From NCBI GenBank assembly GCA_900318855.1, contig ONMG01000172.1:1-11233 (forward strand): a DNA stretch of 11,233 nt, read 5' to 3'. Under the pieces are notes generated by a model. The model saw only the letters and a list, made by a program, of their open reading frames with translations. It did no database searches and had not been told where the DNA came from. The position numbers and the translations under genes are program-made. Shown in pieces: positions 7,372 through 11,233 of this stretch. Source of the stretch: an uncultured Prevotella sp. (GTDB taxonomy: Bacteria > Bacteroidota > Bacteroidia > Bacteroidales > Bacteroidaceae). How positions within the stretch are numbered: the first letter of the stretch is position 1; every line of letters begins with the position of its first letter.

Positions 7372-7436
7372 CAGCCCGAAGCTGAGGGAGCAAAAACAGA
7401 AAAGGAAGGCAGGGGGGCCGCGCGGGAGGGAGGAGG

Positions 7437-8234
7437 TTAATCGAATTGGCGGTAATCGTCGCTCTCCAAAAGCTCTTTCACCGTGACACCGGGATGGGTG
7501 TGCATGTAGTGCTTCACTGATGCGATGAAGCGGCTCTTGAAGAATTCCTTGCCGATGACCGTGTTCACCGTCCACATAATCTTGCCCATGTGCAGATCCT
7601 TCTCGCGCTGCGGCCGTGAATCGTAGTTGTCCATGGGATAGAGGCTCACGAGATAGAAGTTCAGACAGTCGGGCACAATGTAGCTCCGCTGCATGGAACT
7701 GCGCTGCTGCTGGCTGTAGAACCGCTTGTAGGCGGGATAGTTGGCTCCGAGATACTTGTCGAGGCAGATGCCGATGGCCTTGTCGCCGATGACAATGCTC
7801 TGGTCGAGAGCCCCTATCTGCGAATAGATGAGCGGCACCTCGGTGTTGGGCAGCAACTTCTCCAGATTGTCGAAAGCCTTGCTCAATTCCTGATTGATGT
7901 CGTCCATGTCGGCATACTGCGACTCCACATCCACGATGATGGTCTGCAGCAAGGTATCCTGATAGAAGTTGAGGAATGTCGTATTGATTTCGGGGTCGTT
8001 GACCTCCCCGAGCTGGAGCACGTCTTCAACGAGTGTGCGCGTCTCCATGGGATAATTGGTGTTCATCTGCTGCAGCGCCGAGAAGTCGCCCGTGGTGAGA
8101 TAGCGGGCCTGAAGCCGGTCGTAGCGCTTCACTTCCACACCATTGGCAGTGTCGTCTTCCATCGGCTTAATCTTGAAGTTGCAGCTCGAAAAAGCAACAA
8201 CGCAGAGAAGAAGGATATAGTATATTCTGTTCAA
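7437..8234 (-). CDS. GldB-family lipoprotein
   Basis: A 265-residue predicted lipoprotein related to GldB, an envelope protein needed for gliding in Flavobacterium. Homologues also occur in non-gliding Bacteroidales, where the role is unclear. An N-terminal hydrophobic stretch ends in a lipobox-like FSSC with acceptor Cys18. The residues after it (NFKIK) are basic, so the acidic surface-export signal described in this phylum is absent, arguing for a periplasm-facing protein. Family-like features are the RYDRL segment (37-41), NFYQDTLLQ (89-97) and IGICLDKYLG (154-163). It is shorter than flavobacterial GldB, which is roughly 320 residues. The only start that retains the signal peptide is TTG 8234: an in-frame TAA lies two codons upstream and the next ATG is beyond Cys18. 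It has its own promoter and no gldC, gldD or gldE neighbour in the window. Confidence 0.78.
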   Translation of the reverse strand: MNRIYYILLLCVVAFSSCNFKIKPMEDDTANGVEVKRYDRLQARYLTTGDFSALQQMNTNYPMETRTLVEDVLQLGEVNDPEINTTFLNFYQDTLLQTIIVDVESQYADMDDINQELSKAFDNLEKLLPNTEVPLIYSQIGALDQSIVIGDKAIGICLDKYLGANYPAYKRFYSQQQRSSMQRSYIVPDCLNFYLVSLYPMDNYDSRPQREKDLHMGKIMWTVNTVIGKEFFKSRFIASVKHYMHTHPGVTVKELLESDDYRQFD

Positions 8235-8262
8235 TATTTATCTCAATAGCGGTTTCCAATTG

Positions 8263-8294
8263 CAAAAGTACTAAATTATATTTCAAAGACCAAA
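8263..8294 (-). promoter_or_regulatory. Promoter of the GldB-like gene
   Basis: On the - strand TTTG (8294-8291), 20 bases, then TACTTTTG (8270-8263) is a full match to the Bacteroidetes consensus. The expected start near 8256 leaves a leader of about 22 bases before TTG 8234, which independently supports that start codon. The gene is therefore probably transcribed separately from the glycosyltransferase upstream. Confidence 0.8.
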
Positions 8295-8303
8295 CTTTAA
8301 GCT

Positions 8304-8345
8304 AAAAAAATGAAACGCAAAGGGCATTTTTCGGGCTATACGTTT
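8304..8345 (-). terminator. Possible terminator of the mtaB-glycosyltransferase operon
   Basis: On the - strand, AAACGTA overlapping the glycosyltransferase stop pairs with TGCGTTT (one G-U pair), and two more pairs follow after a mismatch. The loop is about 13 bases. A T7 tract follows two bases after the stem (8310-8304). The stem is AU-rich, so the call is tentative, but its position right after the stop and the T-tract fit an intrinsic terminator. Confidence 0.45.
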
Positions 8346-9393
8346 AAATTTTCGAAAAAAGATGTCTTCCCTTAACATAATACTGCCACAAAATGGAATA
8401 AGGCTTGAGAATCTCACTGTCGGGAGTGCGGCGTGACTGCTGTATGCGGCGCCGCTCGTCGTCGAAGTCATGCTTCCAGCGTCGGAAAGCACGGCGTCCG
8501 CGAAGCACGGCCTTGAAATCACCGGGATGGCGCTCCAGGAGCAGCATCTGCAGGGCGGCTATCCAGTCGAGAACGCAGCGGAGGCGCATCACCGCCTGGA
8601 GCCTACTGTCGGGCAGGTTCTTGTAGAGCATGGTCAGATTGTTGCGGAAGTTGAGGAAGGTCTTCATGGGATTGTCCTTCGGGAGGGTGCCGCCACCGAG
8701 ATGATAGACGCTGCTCTGGGGCACGCAGAAGAGCTTGCGCCCCATGATGCGGAGCCGCCAGCACATGTCGATTTCCTCACAATGGGCAAAGAAACGGCCG
8801 TCGAGAGCTCCCGACTGCCAGTAGTCCGACGAGCGCACCAGCAGACAGGCTCCCGTGGCCCACCCTATCTCGGCCACATCGTCGTACTGATGATGGTCGG
8901 CCTCCACACTGCCGAAAATGCGGCCGCGGCAGAAGGGATAGCCCAGGGAATCGAGATAGCCGCCACAGGCACCGGCATACTCAAAGTGCGAACGGTCGCG
9001 GAGCGACAGCACCTTGGGCTGGCAGGCCGCACTCTCGGGGTGACAGTCCATGAACGCAAGCAGGGGTTCCAGCCAGTGGGGTGTGACCTCGACATCCGAA
9101 TTGAGAAGCAGATAATACTCGGCTTCTATCTGACGGAGCGCGCGGTTGTAGCCCTCGGCAAAACCGTAGTTCTTGTCGAGCTGAAGGCGGGCGACCTGAG
9201 GGAAGTCGGCCCGGAGCATCTCCATGGAACCGTCGGTGGAGGCATTGTCGGCCACGATGACATCGGCTAAGTGGGCCGAATGGGCAAGCACCGAAGGCAG
9301 ATAGCACGACATCATGGCCTTGCCGTTCCAGTTGAGTATCACGATTGCCACACGGTGGCGGCACTGCATCATTGCATCTTTCTTATCCTGCAT
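8344..9393 (-). CDS. Family 2 glycosyltransferase (rhamnosyltransferase-like)
   Basis: A 349-residue GT-A fold glycosyltransferase of family GT2, resembling WbbL-type enzymes that add a sugar to a lipid-linked or surface polysaccharide. The N-terminal nucleotide-sugar fold shows VAIVILNWN (15-23) and VADNASTDGS (47-56), with NSDVEV at 98-103 in the DxD position. GWATGACLLVRS (177-188) and the acceptor-side HCEEIDMCWR (204-213) follow. The C-terminal third is basic and has one short hydrophobic helix (about 272-286), suggesting peripheral attachment to the inner membrane face. Donor and acceptor cannot be read from the sequence. ATG 9393 lies 3 bases after the mtaB stop, so the two are co-transcribed and possibly translationally coupled. 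A later internal ATG (residue 8) would also keep the fold. No other polysaccharide gene lies in the window. Confidence 0.9.
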   Translation of the reverse strand: MQDKKDAMMQCRHRVAIVILNWNGKAMMSCYLPSVLAHSAHLADVIVADNASTDGSMEMLRADFPQVARLQLDKNYGFAEGYNRALRQIEAEYYLLLNSDVEVTPHWLEPLLAFMDCHPESAACQPKVLSLRDRSHFEYAGACGGYLDSLGYPFCRGRIFGSVEADHHQYDDVAEIGWATGACLLVRSSDYWQSGALDGRFFAHCEEIDMCWRLRIMGRKLFCVPQSSVYHLGGGTLPKDNPMKTFLNFRNNLTMLYKNLPDSRLQAVMRLRCVLDWIAALQMLLLERHPGDFKAVLRGRRAFRRWKHDFDDERRRIQQSRRTPDSEILKPYSILWQYYVKGRHLFSKI

Positions 9394-9396
9394 GGC

Positions 9397-10770
9397 TCAC
9401 ATCTTCGAAGGGTTAGTCAGTATGGCCTTGAGCGCCGTGCCGTCGGCATTGAAGTCACCAAGGCGCACGCGGATAATCTCGTTATCGAACTCCTCGCGGG
9501 CTTCCCGGGCCGGCAGCTCCACGCGGATGTAGTTGGGCGTAAACCCATGCATGGCCTTGCCCCGCGACGCCTTTTCGAAGAGCACGTCGGCCTGCTGCCC
9601 GATGTGGCGGGCATAGAAGTCATGGGTCTTGCGGTCGCTCAGCTCCAGCAGCTTGTGGCTGCGGCGGTGCTTCTCGCGCTCGTCGACCACATAGGGGATG
9701 GCCAGGGCTGAGGTTCCGGGGCGTTCAGAATAGGGGAAGACGTGGAGCTGGGTGACATCGAGGCTGTCGATGAACCGGTAGCACTCGTCGAACAGCTCCG
9801 GGCGCTCGCCGCGGCAGCCCACCATGACGTCGACACCGATGAAGGCATCGGGCATCTTCTCCTTGATGAGCCTCACCTTGTGAGCGAAGAGCGCTGAGTC
9901 GTAGCGGCGGTGCATCAGCCGCAGCACCTCGTCGGAACCGCTCTGCAGGGGAATGTGGAAGTGGGGCATGAAAGCACGCGAGTGGGCACAATAGTCGATG
10001 AGCTCGTCGCTGAGCAGATCGGGCTCCAGACTGCTGATGCGATAGCGCCGGATGCCTTCCACCGCGTCCAAAGCCTTCACCAAGTCCAGGAAGCTCTCGT
10101 GCGTGGTCTCGCCAAAATCACCAATGTTCACTCCCGTGAGGACAATCTCCTTGCCGCCTTCCGAGGCAGCCTGCTCGGCCTGGGCTACAAGCGACTGGAT
10201 GGAGGGATTGCGCGAGAAGCCGCGGGCATAGGGAATGGTGCAGTAGGTGCAGAAATAATTGCAGCCGTCCTGAACCTTGAGGAAGTAGCGCGTGCGATTG
10301 CCGCGCGAGCAGGAAGGCTGGAAACTGCGGATGTCGCGGGTCTTGACCGTATGGTATTCGTGCAGGCTCCCCCTCCCCCCCTGCTCATGGAGAGTCTCCT
10401 TGGCCACAAAAAGCTCTGAAAGCCGCTGGATGAGCGATGCCTTCTCATTGCTTCCCAGCACGAGGTCGACACCTTCGATGCGGCTCACGTTTTCGGGCTC
10501 CAGCTGTGCATAGCAGCCCGTCACAACGACGAAGGCACTGGGATTTTCTCTCACCATGCGGCGGATGGCCTGGCGGCACTTGCGGTCGGCTACCTCGGTC
10601 ACCGAGCAGGTATTGATGAGGCAGATGTCGGCAGGCTCGCCCTGAGCGGCTGTCACCACGCCCATCTCCTGAAGCAGCTTGGCGAAAGTGGAAGTCTCCG
10701 AGAAATTGAGCTTGCAGCCTAATGTATAGTAAGCCACCTTCTTGCCTTGAAATACGCTTGAATCTATCAT
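9397..10770 (-). CDS. mtaB: tRNA t6A37 methylthiotransferase MtaB
   Basis: A 457-residue methylthiotransferase that converts t6A to ms2t6A at position 37 of ANN-decoding tRNAs, using two 4Fe-4S clusters and SAM in the cytoplasm. The N-terminal MTTase (UPF0004) domain supplies Cys19 (LGCKLN), Cys55 (NTCSVT) and Cys86 (TGCYAQ). The radical SAM domain has Cys170-x3-Cys174-x2-Cys177 (DGCNYFCTYC), then TGVNIGDFG and the HIPLQSGSDEVL block. A TRAM-type RNA-binding region occupies about residues 390-450. LGCKLN near the start and the length point to MtaB rather than MiaB or RimO. The protein is complete. ATG 10770 is the natural start, and a consensus promoter lies 88 bases upstream. The glycosyltransferase gene follows after 3 bases. 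Confidence 0.95.
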   Translation of the reverse strand: MIDSSVFQGKKVAYYTLGCKLNFSETSTFAKLLQEMGVVTAAQGEPADICLINTCSVTEVADRKCRQAIRRMVRENPSAFVVVTGCYAQLEPENVSRIEGVDLVLGSNEKASLIQRLSELFVAKETLHEQGGRGSLHEYHTVKTRDIRSFQPSCSRGNRTRYFLKVQDGCNYFCTYCTIPYARGFSRNPSIQSLVAQAEQAASEGGKEIVLTGVNIGDFGETTHESFLDLVKALDAVEGIRRYRISSLEPDLLSDELIDYCAHSRAFMPHFHIPLQSGSDEVLRLMHRRYDSALFAHKVRLIKEKMPDAFIGVDVMVGCRGERPELFDECYRFIDSLDVTQLHVFPYSERPGTSALAIPYVVDEREKHRRSHKLLELSDRKTHDFYARHIGQQADVLFEKASRGKAMHGFTPNYIRVELPAREAREEFDNEIIRVRLGDFNADGTALKAILTNPSKM

Positions 10771-10857
10771 AATCTTTTCTTCTCACCGGCGGCTCCTCCA
10801 ACCGGAAATTCTACATCCTTCTGTGCGGTAGGCTTCCTCAACCTACGGTTAGAACTA

Positions 10858-10888
10858 CAAAGGTACATCAAAAAGGACGACTGACAAA
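10858..10888 (-). promoter_or_regulatory. Promoter of the mtaB operon
   Basis: On the - strand TTTG (10888-10885), 19 bases, then TACCTTTG (10865-10858) matches the Bacteroidetes consensus. The start is expected near 10851, giving a leader of about 80 bases, longer than the roughly 22-33 base leaders of the dpp4, glutaminase and GldB-like genes here. Only a weak 5-bp stem (GTAGG/CCTAC) was found in it, and no known riboswitch was recognised. Confidence 0.75.
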
Positions 10889-11060
10889 GGAAAATGACCG
10901 TTTTTTGCCTTGCACGCCCTGCCACGGACACTTCACGGACTTCTCTTGGTTCTGATAAGATGAGGGAGGGCTTCCGGATGCTGTCAGCAAGGACGCCCCG
11001 ACGGACTGAAGCAGGGTAACACGGTCAAGCGAATGAAAGGAGCGCAGACCGGGGGTAGTA

Positions 11061-11092
11061 CCGCCACACCGCCACACCGCCACACCGCCACA
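11061..11092. repeat. 8-bp tandem repeat, four perfect copies
   Basis: The unit CCGCCACA is repeated four times without error or spacer. It lies in non-coding DNA about 170 bases upstream of the mtaB -33 box. Perfect copies of a short GC-rich unit are typical of slipped-strand variable-number repeats. Confidence 0.95.
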
Positions 11093-11164
11093 TTTATAGC
11101 TATCGCATGTCGGGAGGAACGCAATATGCAAAATAAACAGAAAGAAAAGAATATAGTCCAACAG

Positions 11165-11220
11165 ATTAATAATTAATATATTATATAATGTTAATAATAT
11201 AATAATATACTATATTTTTA
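11165..11220. other. Extremely AT-rich tract
   Basis: Of 56 bases only two are G or C (G 11190 and C 11210), in a window whose genes are GC-rich. It consists of overlapping TAATA/TATTA-like words with intrinsic dyad character. It could be an upstream element of a gene beyond the edge, an easily melted region or a site of nucleoid-protein binding. No DnaA box was seen. Confidence 0.7.
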
Positions 11221-11233
11221 CTCTATAGTCTCA

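Larger units (their letters stand above)
10889..11233. other. Right flank without a convincing gene
   Basis: About 345 bases upstream of the mtaB promoter with no recognisable coding region on either strand. It contains an 8-bp tandem repeat (11061-11092) and an AT-rich tract at the edge. The composition shifts sharply from GC-rich to almost pure AT near 11165. No tRNA, rRNA or element end was seen. Confidence 0.6.

Noticed and set aside
7372..7436. Terminator between the convergent radical SAM and GldB-like genes
   Set aside because: The gap is purine-rich with an 8-bp CCGCGCGG palindrome but no stem-loop followed by a T-tract at the right distance on either strand.
8470..9270. Open frame of 266 codons on + antisense to the glycosyltransferase
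   Set aside because: The - strand frame carries the GT2 motifs. The antisense frame is a composition artefact with no motif or supporting promoter.
10771..10850. The long mtaB leader considered as a riboswitch
   Set aside because: Only a 5-bp stem and short CCGG repeats were found; no known riboswitch core could be recognised in about 80 bases.
11061..11092. Tandem repeat considered as part of a CRISPR array
   Set aside because: The unit is only 8 bp with no spacers, and no cas gene is nearby. It is a simple tandem repeat.
10868..11161. Open frame of 97 codons on - in the right flank, with a hydrophobic N-terminus resembling a signal peptide
   Set aside because: It needs a TTG start, runs through the 8-bp tandem repeat, changes character from residue to residue, and its 3' end overlaps the mtaB promoter. 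The hydrophobic start comes from AT-rich DNA.

Overview
This window looks like ordinary chromosomal sequence from a member of the Bacteroidales, most likely Prevotellaceae-like; the genus is an inference. The evidence is the gene content (a Bacteroidetes-type secreted glutaminase A-like protein with a short C-terminal tail, a DPP IV, a GldB-family lipoprotein and MtaB) and several promoters matching the Bacteroidetes housekeeping consensus TTTG-N19/20-TAnnTTTG. Starts are not preceded by clear Shine-Dalgarno sites, which also fits the phylum. Coding regions are GC-rich. Low stop density there creates many long spurious reading frames on the opposite strand.

Layout. Bases 1-408 hold no convincing gene. 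An SDR-family oxidoreductase (483-1220, +) is followed by a separately promoted secreted glutaminase A-like protein (1320-3998, +). This converges on a secreted dipeptidyl peptidase IV (4098-6302, -), and a strong hairpin between them (4034-4066) probably terminates both. The DPP IV gene diverges from a TIGR01212-type radical SAM gene (6424-7371, +), and their two promoters are interleaved in about 32 bp. The radical SAM gene converges on a GldB-like lipoprotein (7437-8234, -, TTG start), which has its own near-consensus promoter. Upstream of it on the same strand is a two-gene operon: mtaB (9397-10770) followed after 3 bases by a family 2 glycosyltransferase (8344-9393), with a promoter at 10858-10888 and a possible terminator at 8304-8345. 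The right flank is non-coding and carries four copies of an 8-bp tandem repeat and a very AT-rich tract.

Functional reading. The secreted glutaminase A-like protein and the DPP IV could act on the same Gln- and Pro-rich peptides outside the cytoplasm. MtaB and the radical SAM protein are iron-sulfur enzymes; MtaB modifies tRNA and the other one may. The glycosyltransferase and the GldB-like protein belong to the cell envelope. I did not find a clearly new biological system. The best leads are regulatory architecture (a 20-bp near-palindrome over the glutaminase promoter, the interleaved divergent promoters, and a dyad near the radical SAM transcription start) and a beta-rich insertion in the glutaminase-like protein.
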